Shown here in pieces: positions 33,157 through 42,054 of a stretch of 64,000 bases of DNA. Every line of letters starts with the position of its first letter. The stretch's first letter is position 1. Source of the stretch: Amycolatopsis decaplanina DSM 44594 (lineage in GTDB: Bacteria > Actinomycetota > Actinomycetes > Mycobacteriales > Pseudonocardiaceae). Under the pieces are notes generated by a model. The model was not told the DNA's origin and ran no database searches. It saw only the letters and a list, made by a program, of their open reading frames with translations. Location of the stretch: contig NZ_AOHO01000045.1 in NCBI RefSeq assembly GCF_000342005.1, positions 124,001-188,000 on the forward strand. Direction: 5' to 3'. A program made the translations under genes and the position numbers.

Positions 33157-33447
33157 GCAATGCCAGGAACTTAAGCGGCAGTGCCTGAGGTTTCTCAGAT
33201 CGTCCATAAAGGACGTCCACTGCGTCGAATTGTCCGATTGGGCATCATTTGCTCGTGTTCTCAAGTCCGTGAAGGCCTCCTTGAGGGACTCAGAGTCCCT
33301 CAAGGAGGCCTTCACGGACTCCACCAACCCTCGCCGGCGAACCATTAGCGCCTGAACGGGCGGTATTTACTGGAGTCGGACCGCCCGACCTGGGCGAACA
33401 TGCCTGAAACGCGACCGCCCCACTGGCCTTAAGTTCCCGGCATTGCA
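33157..33447. mobile_element. MITE-like element with terminal inverted repeats
   Basis: The left end GCAATGCCAGGAACTTAAG and the reverse complement of the right end GCAATGCCGGGAACTTAAG differ at one position, and similarity continues into GGCAGTG/GCCAGTG. CCACATC flanks the element on both sides (33150-33156 and 33448-33454), a probable 7-bp target duplication. It contains no transposase, and about a fifth of it is a perfect palindrome. It interrupts an HNH gene. The parent transposon is not in this window. Confidence 0.75.
33264..33320. repeat. Perfect 27-bp-arm palindrome inside the MITE-like element
   Basis: Arms 33264-33290 and 33294-33320 are fully complementary with a 3-nt centre. The core GTGAAGGCCTCCTTGAGGGA is related to the hairpin after ftsZ (26560-26597), so it may be an independent repeat nested in the element. 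Confidence 0.8.
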
Positions 33448-33687
33448 CCACATCGTCTTCTGGCGCCACCACGGCGAAACAAAAATCGACAACCTGGTGT
33501 TGTTGTGCACTCGGCATCACCGGTTGATCCACCACGGCGAATGGAAAGTCCGCATCACCCAAGACGGACTCCCCGAATTCAGCCCGCCCGCCTACCTCGA
33601 CCCCACCGGAACACCAAGACGCAACACCATGCACCTCCGGACATAGGCCGACCTGATGCGTGTATAACGTCCTATACCTTCGCGCTT

Positions 33688-34282
33688 TCAACAGTCCGCG
33701 CGGCGGACTTGTCGCGTCGTGCTCCAGGGGACACGCTCGACAGCAACGAGGTCGGTGAAGGCGAGGACCGATTCGTCGGTTCGTTGGAAGATCAACCCGC
33801 CCTCGTGCGTCTCCTCCAGTTCGCCCGCGACCAGCGCCAGCGGCCGTGTTCCGATCCGGAGGTGGACTTCGGCCAAGAAGTGCCTGGTCGAGGAAGACGG
33901 CCACATGCTCGGCCGAACCGGCAGGCAACTCGGGAAAGGACCTCCAACGATAGATCCCGTTCCACCGACCGTCGTCGTACGACTTGTCCGACGAGTGGCC
34001 GCAGAGGCCGAATCCATCGTCATCCTGATAGGTGCCGATCTCCACCGCGCTGCCATCGTCCAGCCACGCCTGAAGCCAGTACAGCTGAAGGCAAGGAATT
34101 TCGGGGTCGGCGAACTGCGGGCCGGTTCCCGCCACGTCTTCCCGTAGAGCCATCTCGATACCGGTCCACTTGTCGACCCGCCTGCCGCGCAGTGCGGTGA
34201 AGTTCCGGGCTTGTCCGGCCAGCCAGTCGTCTCGCTGCATATCCGGCAGTATCGCCGAAACCGTCGGTCCCTCACCGCGCAT
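33688..34282 (-). pseudogene. Hypothetical protein, apparently frameshifted
   Basis: The reading frame from ATG 34282 (or ATG 34240, MQRDDWLAGQARNFTAL) runs to about 33884 and encodes MALREDVAGTGPQF, SYDDGRWNGIYRWRSFPEL and HVAVFLDQ. Sensible protein then continues in a different frame (HFLAEVHLRIGTRPLALVAG, GLIFQRTDESVLAFTDLVAV) to TGA at 33688. Skipping one of the two C bases at 33883-33884 joins the parts seamlessly. No known domain is recognised. Either the gene is a recent pseudogene or the base is a sequencing error. It lies between the broken HNH gene and the ileS leader. Confidence 0.6.
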
Positions 34283-34384
34283 TACTCCCGGCCGTTCCGC
34301 GATCCGGAGTCGTCAGTAGCCAAGGCGAACCCGCGTGGTCGGGTTTCCACCCACCCCGGGCAACTCGGTTGCCCTCGCGCGCTA

Positions 34385-34620
34385 CCCTTGAACCAACTGG
34401 CACCGATCCGGCCATCACCGGGGAGCCTCCGGAAGAACAGGGCAAGCGCCCTCAGTAGAACCGGACGGGTACGGCCCGTCACAGCCGTCGAATGAGCGGC
34501 CCAGCCGGAACACCACCGGCCGGGCAAGCGGGGTGGTACCGCGGAACGCGCCGGAAACGGCCGTCTCGTCCCCGTGTGGGTGAAAGCCCGTACGAGAGAG
34601 ACGAACCGCGAGGAGCACCG
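34385..34620 (+). promoter_or_regulatory. T-box leader of ileS (isoleucine-tRNA sensing)
   Basis: The T-box signature GGGTGGTACCGCGG is at 34530-34543. Upstream, an ATC isoleucine specifier (34414-34416) lies in CCATCACCGGGGAGCCTCC, followed by GGAAGAACAG, as in actinobacterial ileS leaders. Downstream, CTCGTCCCCG...TACGAG pairs can compete with exposure of the GAGGAG ribosome site. By analogy it acts on translation initiation: uncharged tRNA-Ile binding frees the ribosome site of ileS. Confidence 0.9.
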
Positions 34621-34623
34621 AAG

Positions 34624-37600
34624 ATGTATCCCAAGGCACAGATGGACGGCGAGACCGGCGTCCCGTCCCAGCCTTCGTTCCCCGAGTCGGAAAAGCGCGT
34701 CCTCGCGTACTGGGAATCCGATCGGACCTTCCAGGCCTCCATCGACGCCCGCGACCCCGGCGTCAACGGTTCGAACGAGTACGTCTTCTACGACGGCCCG
34801 CCGTTCGCCAACGGTCTCCCGCACTACGGTCACTTGCTCACCGGGTACGTGAAGGACCTGGTGCCGCGTTACCAGACCATGAAGGGCAAGCGCGTCGAGC
34901 GCCGCTTCGGCTGGGACACCCACGGACTGCCCGCCGAACTCGAGGCCATGCGCCAGCTCGGGATCACCGAGAAGTCCGAGATCGACGCGATGGGCATCGA
35001 CGTCTTCAACGAGGCCTGCCGCGAGTCCGTGCTGCGCTACACCGGCGAATGGCAGGACTACGTCACCCGCCAGGCCCGCTGGGTCGACTTCGACAACGAC
35101 TACAAGACGCTCGACCTGTCCTACATGGAGTCGGTCATCTGGGCGTTCAAGCAGCTGTGGGACAAGGGCCTGGTCTACGAGGGCTACCGCGTCCTGCCTT
35201 ACTGCTGGCGCGACGAGACCCCGCTGTCCAACCACGAGCTGCGCATGGACGACGACGTCTACGCCAGCCGCCAGGACCCGGCCGTCACGGTCGGTTTCCG
35301 CTTGGAGGGCAACGACAACGAGCTCGACGGCACCTATCTGCTGATCTGGACCACGACCCCGTGGACGCTGCCGTCCAACCTCGCGACCGCGGTGCACCCC
35401 GACGTGCGTTACGTCGTGGTGGAATCCGACGGCAAGCGGTTTCTGCTCGCCGAAGCGCGTGTCGCCTCGTACGCTCGCGAGCTCGGTGAAGAGCCGACGG
35501 TCGTCGGGCACTACACCGGGACCGAGCTGCTCGGGACCCGTTACGCCCCGCCGTTCCCGTATTTCACCGGACACGAGAACGCGCACCGCGTGCTGTCCGC
35601 GGACTACGTGACCACCGAGGACGGCACCGGTGTCGTCCACATCGCGCCCGCCTACGGTGAAGAGGACAAGGTCGTCACCGACGCGGCGGGCATCGTCCCG
35701 GTCACCCCTGTCGACGCGCAGGGCAAGTTCGACGCGACCGTCTCGGACTACGCGGGCCAGCAGGTGTTCGACGCCAACCCGAACATCATCAAGGATCTCA
35801 AGAACGGCACCGGTTCCGCCGGTCGTCAGGGCGCGGTGCTGTTGCGCCACGAGACCTACGAGCACCCGTACCCGCACTGCTGGCGCTGCCGGAACCCGCT
35901 GATCTACCGCGCCGTCTCGTCGTGGTTCGTCGCGGTGACCGAGTTCAAGGACCGGATGGTCGAGCTGAACCAGCAGATCACCTGGTATCCGGAGAACGTC
36001 AAGGACGGCCAGTTCGGCAAGTGGCTGGAGAACGCCCGCGACTGGTCGGTCTCCCGCAACCGGTACTTCGGCACGCCGATCCCGGTGTGGCAGTCGGACG
36101 ACCCGGCGTACCCGCGCACGGACGTCTACGGCTCCCTCGACGAGCTCGAGCGCGACTTCGGTGTCCGGCTGGAGAACCTGCACCGGCCCTTCATCGACGA
36201 GCTGACCCGGCCCAACCCGGACGACCCGACCGGGAAGTCCACCATGCGCCGGATCGAGGACGTGTTCGACGTCTGGTTCGACTCGGGTTCGATGCCCTAC
36301 GCGCAGGTGCACTACCCGTTCGAGAACACCGAGTGGTTCGAGCACCACTACCCGGGCGACTTCATCGTCGAGTACATCGGGCAGACCCGCGGCTGGTTCT
36401 ACCTGCTGCACGTGCTGGCGACCGCGCTGTTCGACCGGCCGGCGTTCCGCACCTGCGTCTCGCACGGGATCGTGCTCGGCTCGGACGGTCAGAAGATGTC
36501 CAAGTCGCTGCGCAACTACCCGGACGTCAACGAGGTCTTCGACCGCGACGGCTCCGACGCGATGCGCTGGTACCTGATGGCGAGCCCGATCCTGCGCGGC
36601 GGGAACCTGATCGTCACCGACAAGGGCATCCGCGACGCCGTCCGCCAGGCCGTGCTTCCGCTGTGGAACTCGTACTACTTCCTCGCGCTCTACGCGAACG
36701 CCGAGGGAGTGGAAGGCCAGTGGCGCACGGATTCGAAGCACATCCTCGACCGGTACGTGCTGGCGAAGACGCACGAACTGGTGACCGACGTCGAGCACGC
36801 GCTCGACACCTACGACGTCGCCGGTGCCTGCTCGACCATCCGCGACTTCCTGGAAGTGCTGACGAACTGGTACGTGCGCCGGTCGCGCGACCGGTTCTGG
36901 GCGGGGGAGCAGGACGCGATCGACACCCTGCACACCGTGCTGGAGGTGACGTCGCGGGTGGTGGCGCCGCTGCTGCCGCTGACCACCGAGGTCGTCTGGC
37001 GCGGGCTGACCGGCGGACGTTCGGTGCACCTGACCGACTGGCCGAACGCGCTCGACCTGCCCGCGGACGCGGCTTTGGTGACGGCGATGGACCGGGTGCG
37101 CCAGGTGGCTTCCTCGGCGCTTTCGCTGCGGAAGTCGAACAAGCTGCGGGTGCGGCTGCCGCTGGCCAAGCTGGTCGTCGCCGCGGACGAGGCCGACTCG
37201 CTGCGCGAGTTCACCGACATCCTGCGCGACGAGGTCAACGTCAAGTCCGTCGAGCTGACCACGGACGTCGCCGCGCACGGCGGGTTCGAGGTCGCGGTGA
37301 ACGCCCGCGCCGCCGGACCGCGGCTGGGCAAGGACGTCCAGACGGTGATCAAGGCCGTCAAGGCGGGCGAGTGGACGACGTCGGAGAGCGGTGCCGTCGT
37401 GGCCGCCGGGATCGAGCTCGTCGAAGGCGAGTACGACCGGCGTCTGGTCGCCAAGGGCGGTGGCGCTGCCGCGGAACTGCCCGGAGGTGCCGGACTGGTG
37501 CTGCTCGACACCGAGGTGACCGACGAGCTGTCGGCCGAGGGCCTGGCCCGTGACCTGGTCCGTGTCGTCCAGCAGGCCCGCCGTGATGCCGGGCTCGACG

Positions 37601-37785
37601 TCGCCGACCGGATCGCGCTGACGGTCGACGCGCCGGAAGACGTGGTCACGGCCGCGAAGACGCACGAGGAGTTCATCGCTTCGGAGACGCTGGCGACTTC
37701 GGTGGCCTACGGCGCCGTCGCCGAGGGCTCGGCCGGGACGGTCGGGGAGGGCACCAAGGTGACCGTGGCGGTCGCCAAGGCCTGA
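34624..37785 (+). CDS. ileS: Isoleucyl-tRNA synthetase
   Basis: A 1053-residue class I synthetase charging tRNA-Ile. The HIGH motif is HYGH in [23 protein letters not shown], and the KMSKS loop is [12 protein letters not shown]. The CP1 editing domain is indicated by [18 protein letters not shown] and by [22 protein letters not shown]. The overall form is the eukaryote-like type typical of actinobacteria, which is generally less sensitive to mupirocin. ATG 34624 lies after GAGGAGCACCGAAG. A T-box leader controls it, and a hairpin with perfect 21-bp arms follows the stop. Confidence 0.97.
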   Translation: MYPKAQMDGETGVPSQPSFPESEKRVLAYWESDRTFQASIDARDPGVNGSNEYVFYDGPPFANGLPHYGHLLTGYVKDLVPRYQTMKGKRVERRFGWDTHGLPAELEAMRQLGITEKSEIDAMGIDVFNEACRESVLRYTGEWQDYVTRQARWVDFDNDYKTLDLSYMESVIWAFKQLWDKGLVYEGYRVLPYCWRDETPLSNHELRMDDDVYASRQDPAVTVGFRLEGNDNELDGTYLLIWTTTPWTLPSNLATAVHPDVRYVVVESDGKRFLLAEARVASYARELGEEPTVVGHYTGTELLGTRYAPPFPYFTGHENAHRVLSADYVTTEDGTGVVHIAPAYGEEDKVVTDAAGIVPVTPVDAQGKFDATVSDYAGQQVFDANPNIIKDLKNGTGSAGRQGAVLLRHETYEHPYPHCWRCRNPLIYRAVSSWFVAVTEFKDRMVELNQQITWYPENVKDGQFGKWLENARDWSVSRNRYFGTPIPVWQSDDPAYPRTDVYGSLDELERDFGVRLENLHRPFIDELTRPNPDDPTGKSTMRRIEDVFDVWFDSGSMPYAQVHYPFENTEWFEHHYPGDFIVEYIGQTRGWFYLLHVLATALFDRPAFRTCVSHGIVLGSDGQKMSKSLRNYPDVNEVFDRDGSDAMRWYLMASPILRGGNLIVTDKGIRDAVRQAVLPLWNSYYFLALYANAEGVEGQWRTDSKHILDRYVLAKTHELVTDVEHALDTYDVAGACSTIRDFLEVLTNWYVRRSRDRFWAGEQDAIDTLHTVLEVTSRVVAPLLPLTTEVVWRGLTGGRSVHLTDWPNALDLPADAALVTAMDRVRQVASSALSLRKSNKLRVRLPLAKLVVAADEADSLREFTDILRDEVNVKSVELTTDVAAHGGFEVAVNARAAGPRLGKDVQTVIKAVKAGEWTTSESGAVVAAGIELVEGEYDRRLVAKGGGAAAELPGGAGLVLLDTEVTDELSAEGLARDLVRVVQQARRDAGLDVADRIALTVDAPEDVVTAAKTHEEFIASETLATSVAYGAVAEGSAGTVGEGTKVTVAVAKA

Positions 37786-37802
37786 CCCCCCGCAAGTGAC
37801 AG

Positions 37803-37845
37803 GAAAGGCCCCTTCATCGCGAAATTCGCGATGAAGGGGCCTTTC
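37803..37845 (+). terminator. Perfect hairpin after ileS
   Basis: Arms 37803-37823 and 37825-37845 are complementary over 21 bp (core GGCCCCTTCATCGCG). It shares the GGCCCCTTC/GAAGGGGCC core with the palindrome after trpA. The position 18 bp beyond the stop supports a terminator role. Confidence 0.7.
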
Positions 37846-37995
37846 ATCGCATCCACGAGGTCCTGATCACCGGGATCACGAAACGGATTCGGAACCGTCG
37901 CTTTCTCGCCGACCGCCCGCCTTGCGCGGGGGAAATCGGCAGGCTGGCGCCCGGGGGCGCGCGAAGGTACGCGCCGTATGGGGGAGAGCGAATCC

Positions 37996-39603
37996 ATGAG
38001 TCCTGCCCGGAAAAGAGGGATCCTGATCGGCGCCGCGCTGGCGGTCGTCGCCATCGTGGTGGCCGCGGTGGTGCTGCTGGTCAAGGAGGACCGGGCGCCC
38101 GCGGCCTCCGGAGGTGGACCGGGGGAGTCCACCGAGAGCGCGCAGGAAAGCCCGGCGCAGGTCGCCGCCCGGTTCCTGAGGCTGTTCGACATGGGTGACC
38201 TGACCACCGCCCCGGTCGACGATCCGGCGGCGGCCACGACCGCGTGGGCGGGGGCGCGCGGCGCGCTCCACGGGGCGTCGGTCAAGACCGCCCTCGGCGA
38301 GGTCCCGACGACGCCTGGCGACGCGACCACGACTTCGGCGACCTTCCACGCCGCGTGGACCTTCGCGGGCAACAGCGTCTGGAAGTACGAAGGCAAGCTG
38401 GATCTGGTGCGCAACGCCGGGAAATGGGTGGTCCGCTGGGCGATGTCGGTGATCCACCCGAAGCTCGAAGCCGGGCAGCGGCTTTCCGTCGCGCCCGTTT
38501 CGGCCAAGCCGGTCGTGGCCGACCGTGACGGCAAGGCCCTCGTCGGCGGTGACGCGGCAGGTGTCGCGCCGATCCTGCAAGGGGCGTTGTCCAAGGTCGC
38601 CGCCGAGCAGAACGGCGGCAGCGGAACCCCGGCCACCGTCACCGTGTCGCGCGTCGACGTCTCCGGAAAACCGGTCGAAACGCTCTTCGGGCAGGCCACC
38701 GAGACCGACAAACCGCTGGTTTCGACCTTGAGCGTGGCATCCCAGACGGCCGCGCAGAAAGCCGTCGATGGCTTTCAGGGGCCGGCGATCCTCGTCGCGA
38801 TGAAGACCTCGGGCGAACTCCTGGCCGTCGCGCAGAACGGTGCCGCCGGGAATCAGCCGACGGCGCTCAACGGCTTGTACTCGCCGGGTTCGGCCTTCAA
38901 GATCGCCACGGCGACCGCGGCGTTGCAGCAGGGCGGGGTCACCGCCGACTCCCCGCTGGCCTGCCCGGGCAGTGAGCAGATCGGGACCCGCACGCTCAAG
39001 AACGACAACGGGTTCGACCTGGGGACCGTTTCGCTGAAGACGGCGTTCGCCGCGTCGTGCAACACGACCTTTGGCCGGCTCGCAGGGCAGCTGCCAGCGG
39101 ACGGTCTGGCGAAGGCGGCCACCCAGTTCGGCCTCAACGCGGACTTCGAGATCCCGGGACTGGCCACCGAGACCGGGAAGGTGGAGCCGTCGAGCAGCGG
39201 TGACGAGCAGGTCGAGGCCGGGATCGGACAGGGCAGGGTGCAGGTCAGCCCGCTGGGCGCGGCGCTCATGGCCGCGACCGTCGCCACGGGGAAACCGGTG
39301 GTGCCGAAGCTGTGGCAGGGGCTGGAGACCAAGGTCAACGCCGGATATCAGGCCCCGCCCGCCGGTGTGCTGAACCAGGTCCGAGCGATGATGCGCGAGG
39401 TCTGCACGACGGGGACCGCGAAGGCGTTGAAGAGCAGCGGAGCCGTCTTCGGCAAGACAGGGACGGCGCAGTTCGGCTCGGGCGCGGACGCCAATGGCTG
39501 GTTCGTCGGCTACCGCGGGGACGTCGCTTTCGCCGTCATGCTCGAAGGCTCCAACGACTCCAAGCCCGCTGTCCAGCTGGCGGCGAAGTTCCTGGCGGGT
39601 TGA
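37996..39603 (+). CDS. Penicillin-binding protein with NTF2-like (MecA_N) domain
   Basis: A 535-residue transpeptidase that cross-links peptidoglycan outside the membrane. An N-terminal anchor helix (about residues 7-30) has no lipobox. A MecA_N/NTF2-like domain (about 50-155; WKYEGKLDLVRNAGKWVVRW) follows, then a short linker domain and the transpeptidase domain. The active-site motifs are S299-A-F-K, S354-C-N and K487-T-G. ATG 37996 is preferred because GGGGGAGAG lies 7 nt upstream; ATG 37978 is in frame. The architecture resembles PBP-lipo of mycobacteria or PBP3-like Gram-positive enzymes. It may contribute to beta-lactam tolerance, which is inference. Confidence 0.88.
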   Translation: MSPARKRGILIGAALAVVAIVVAAVVLLVKEDRAPAASGGGPGESTESAQESPAQVAARFLRLFDMGDLTTAPVDDPAAATTAWAGARGALHGASVKTALGEVPTTPGDATTTSATFHAAWTFAGNSVWKYEGKLDLVRNAGKWVVRWAMSVIHPKLEAGQRLSVAPVSAKPVVADRDGKALVGGDAAGVAPILQGALSKVAAEQNGGSGTPATVTVSRVDVSGKPVETLFGQATETDKPLVSTLSVASQTAAQKAVDGFQGPAILVAMKTSGELLAVAQNGAAGNQPTALNGLYSPGSAFKIATATAALQQGGVTADSPLACPGSEQIGTRTLKNDNGFDLGTVSLKTAFAASCNTTFGRLAGQLPADGLAKAATQFGLNADFEIPGLATETGKVEPSSSGDEQVEAGIGQGRVQVSPLGAALMAATVATGKPVVPKLWQGLETKVNAGYQAPPAGVLNQVRAMMREVCTTGTAKALKSSGAVFGKTGTAQFGSGADANGWFVGYRGDVAFAVMLEGSNDSKPAVQLAAKFLAG

Positions 39604-39647
39604 GGAGTTCGGCCGTCGCCGAACCGTGGGTCTTCTACGGTGGGCGC

Positions 39648-40331
39648 ATGGAGACGATCGCCCTGGCCGAGGTCGCGGCCGTGCTCGCCGATCCGAGCCG
39701 CGCGTCGATGTGCCTCGCGCTGCTCGACGGGCGGGCCTGGACGGTGACCGAACTGGCGGGCGCGGCCGAGGTGGCGACGTCGACGGCGAGCGAGCACGTG
39801 ACGAAGCTGACCGAGGCCGGGTTCGTCGTGCGGGTGAAACAGGGGCGGCACAGCTACGTCCGGATCGCCGACCCCCGGGTGGCGGAGCTGATCGAGCATT
39901 TGGCGCAACACGCCGAACACCGGCCGGTGAAGGGGTTGCGGTCGTCGCTCCGGGTGAAACGGCTCGAGTTCGCCCGGACCTGCTACGACCACCTCGCCGG
40001 GACGGTCGGCGTCGCGCTGCGGGACGGGATGCTCGCCACCGGGCTGATCGACGCGGCCGACGGCCTGACGTTGACCGGTCGCGGGCGCGAGGTGCTCGGC
40101 GCGCTCGGGGTGAAGATCGCCGGCGGCCGCCGCCCGATGCTGCGCGACTGTCTGGATTGGACAGTGCGCCGTGATCATTTGGCGGGCAAGGTCCCCGCGG
40201 CGTTACTGTCTCACGGGGCGAGTGCCGGCTGGTTGTCCCGTGAGGGCGACCGCGCGGTGAAAGTCCTGTCCGCGGCTGAAAAACCGTTCGCGGAACTCGG
40301 TGTCGACCTGGCCGCCCTGCGCGGTCTGTAA
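39648..40331 (+). CDS. ArsR-family winged-helix regulator
   Basis: A 227-residue protein. The first 80 residues form an ArsR-type winged helix (IALAEVAAVLADPSRASMCLALLDG, then VTELAGAAEVATSTASEHVTKL). The remainder has two cysteines (RTCYDHLAG, LRDCLDW) and a repeated helical pattern found in larger ArsR relatives of actinobacteria. No canonical metal-binding CxC motif is seen in the recognition helix, so the signal is unknown. It starts 44 bp after the penicillin-binding protein and 113 bp before the antiporter, on the same strand, and may regulate either. Confidence 0.8.
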   Translation: METIALAEVAAVLADPSRASMCLALLDGRAWTVTELAGAAEVATSTASEHVTKLTEAGFVVRVKQGRHSYVRIADPRVAELIEHLAQHAEHRPVKGLRSSLRVKRLEFARTCYDHLAGTVGVALRDGMLATGLIDAADGLTLTGRGREVLGALGVKIAGGRRPMLRDCLDWTVRRDHLAGKVPAALLSHGASAGWLSREGDRAVKVLSAAEKPFAELGVDLAALRGL

Positions 40332-40443
40332 AGGACAGTCCGTAACACAGGCTATCCGGACGGTTTTCGACCGGTACACGAACGAGTGACGACCACCGCC
40401 TCACTATTCTGGAGCCCTCACGGCGACCGGAACGGGAGGCGAC

Positions 40444-41922
40444 ATGGAGCAGCTCCCGCTCATCCTCGGCACCGGCGGTGCCGTGCTGCTCGTCGCCGTG
40501 ATCGCCGTCCGGGTGTCGATCCGGGTCGGCCTTCCTTCGCTCCTGCTGTACCTGGGGATGGGGGTCCTCCTCGGCGAAGCCGGGTTCGGTATCCAGTACG
40601 ACAACCCCGAGCTCACGCAGTCGCTCGGCCTCGCCGCGTTGGTGATGATCCTGTCCGAAGGTGGCCTCACCACCCGGTGGACGGCCGTGAAACCCTCGCT
40701 GGGCATCGGAATCGCACTGTCCACAGTGGCCGTCGCGGTGAGTATCGCGGTCACCGGCGCGGCCCTGCACTGGTTGCTGGGCCTGGACTGGCGGATGGCG
40801 TTGCTGTGGGGCGCGGTACTGGCCTCGACCGACGCCGCCGCGGTCTTCTCGGTCCTGAGATCGGCGGGGATCGGGAAGAGGCTCGTCGGCGCGCTGGAGA
40901 TCGAGTCGGGGATCAACGACGCCCCGGCCTACATCGCCGTCGTCGTCCTCGCCGAGGGCGCGACCGTCGACTGGTCGCTGCCGCTGCTGGTGGTCTACGA
41001 ACTCGCCGCCGGTCTGGTGATCGGCCTGGCCTTCGGCTGGGGTGGCGCGCAGGCGCTGCGACGGGCTGCCCTCCCGGCGACCGGCCTGTACCCGCTGGCC
41101 ACGGTCGCGGTGTGCGTCGTGGCGTACTCGAGCGGGCAGCTCGCCCACGCCTCGGGCCTGCTCGCCACCTATGTCGCGGCCCTGGTGCTGGGGAACTCGA
41201 AGCTGCCGCACCGGTCGGACACGCTGTCCTTCGCCGAAGGGCTCGGCTGGCTCGCGCAAATCGGGCTGTTCGTGCTGCTCGGCCTGTTCGCCTCGCCGGG
41301 CAGGATCTTCGAAAGCCTGGTCCAAGGCCTGGTCGCGGGCGCGGTCGTGCTGTTGCTCGCCCGCCCGCTGTCGGTGCTGCTGTCGGCGCTGCCGTTCAAG
41401 ATCCCCTGGCGAGAACAGGTGTTCCTGTCCTGGGCCGGGCTGCGCGGAGCGGTCCCGATCGTGCTCGCGCTGATCCCGCTGTCGTCCGGGGTGCCGGGTG
41501 CACAGGGGCTGGTCGACGCGGTGTTCGTGCTGGTCATCGTGCTGACGCTGCTTCAAGGGGCGACGCTGACTCCGCTCGCGCGGGTGCTCGGGCTGGCCCA
41601 GCACGCCGAAGCGCACGAGATCGACGTCGACTCCGCGCCACTCGACGAGATGGGCGCGGAACTCCTGCAGGTCCGGATCAACACCGGATCGAAGATGCAC
41701 GGCGTCTACCTGGCCGAACTGCGGTTGCCGGTGGGGGCGACGATCAGCCTCCTCGTCCGCGACGGCGCCGGGTTCACGCCGAACAAGAACACCCGGCTCC
41801 AGGAACGCGATCAGTTACTCGTCGTGACCACCGCTGAAGCCCGTGACGCGGCCGAACGACGCCTGCGGGCCGTCGACCGCGCCGGCCGTCTCGCCAGGTG
41901 GAAGGGCGAATCCGGCCAGTAG
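40444..41922 (+). CDS. Monovalent cation/proton antiporter with RCK_C domain (NhaP2/CvrA type)
   Basis: A 492-residue CPA1/CPA2-type antiporter. About twelve hydrophobic helices cover residues 5-385, with the acidic transport motif in LASTDAAAVFSVLR and ESGINDAPAYIAVV. A cytoplasmic TrkA-C (RCK_C) domain (about 405-475; VRINTGSKMHGVYLAELRLPVG) probably binds a ligand that gates transport. The family exchanges K+ or Na+ for protons. ATG 40444 has GGGAGG 5 nt upstream. It stands alone apart from the ArsR-type regulator upstream. Confidence 0.9.
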   Translation: MEQLPLILGTGGAVLLVAVIAVRVSIRVGLPSLLLYLGMGVLLGEAGFGIQYDNPELTQSLGLAALVMILSEGGLTTRWTAVKPSLGIGIALSTVAVAVSIAVTGAALHWLLGLDWRMALLWGAVLASTDAAAVFSVLRSAGIGKRLVGALEIESGINDAPAYIAVVVLAEGATVDWSLPLLVVYELAAGLVIGLAFGWGGAQALRRAALPATGLYPLATVAVCVVAYSSGQLAHASGLLATYVAALVLGNSKLPHRSDTLSFAEGLGWLAQIGLFVLLGLFASPGRIFESLVQGLVAGAVVLLLARPLSVLLSALPFKIPWREQVFLSWAGLRGAVPIVLALIPLSSGVPGAQGLVDAVFVLVIVLTLLQGATLTPLARVLGLAQHAEAHEIDVDSAPLDEMGAELLQVRINTGSKMHGVYLAELRLPVGATISLLVRDGAGFTPNKNTRLQERDQLLVVTTAEARDAAERRLRAVDRAGRLARWKGESGQ

Positions 41923-42054
41923 GTCACGAACCGGCACCAGCCTGCTCGTCGGTTGATCTCAGAAAATTCTTCCCTTTTGTACTCCTTTTGGATTACTTTC
42001 CCCGCAATCGACTCCATCGAATGGGTGAGTGTCACGGGGTAAGGAGTACGCAAA

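Larger units (their letters stand above)
32776..33646 (+). pseudogene. Broken DUF222/HNH endonuclease gene
   Basis: The 5' part (32776-33156) reads as the start of a DUF222 domain (LHARKQELAVLKRQMNAEQN; LTAEAAAEGAIGGSQIDAI), then jumps directly to an HNH-type segment CDMPVPRCTARHI. The usual middle of DUF222 is missing, which indicates an internal deletion. A 291-bp element then interrupts the HH motif, and the 3' part (33455-33646) continues as VFWRHHGETKIDNLVLLC followed by TRHHRLIHH. Removing the element and one CCACATC copy rejoins both parts in frame. The family is abundant in actinobacteria as the 13E12-type repeat proteins. It cannot be functional as it stands. Confidence 0.82.

Noticed and set aside
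32695..33345. 216-codon minus-strand frame over the broken HNH gene
   Set aside because: It runs through the terminal repeats and palindrome and is antisense to recognisable DUF222/HNH sequence.
37876..41700. Very long minus-strand open frame opposite the PBP and antiporter genes (1274 codons)
   Set aside because: It is antisense to well-supported genes, Arg/Gln/His/Gly-rich and without domains; a GC-bias shadow. The same holds for the minus-strand frames at 47076-51107, 34282-37665 and 10294-12834.
42001..42054. c-di-AMP (ydaO) riboswitch upstream of the M23 peptidase
   Set aside because: The gap is only about 130 bp and lacks the conserved ydaO sequence blocks.
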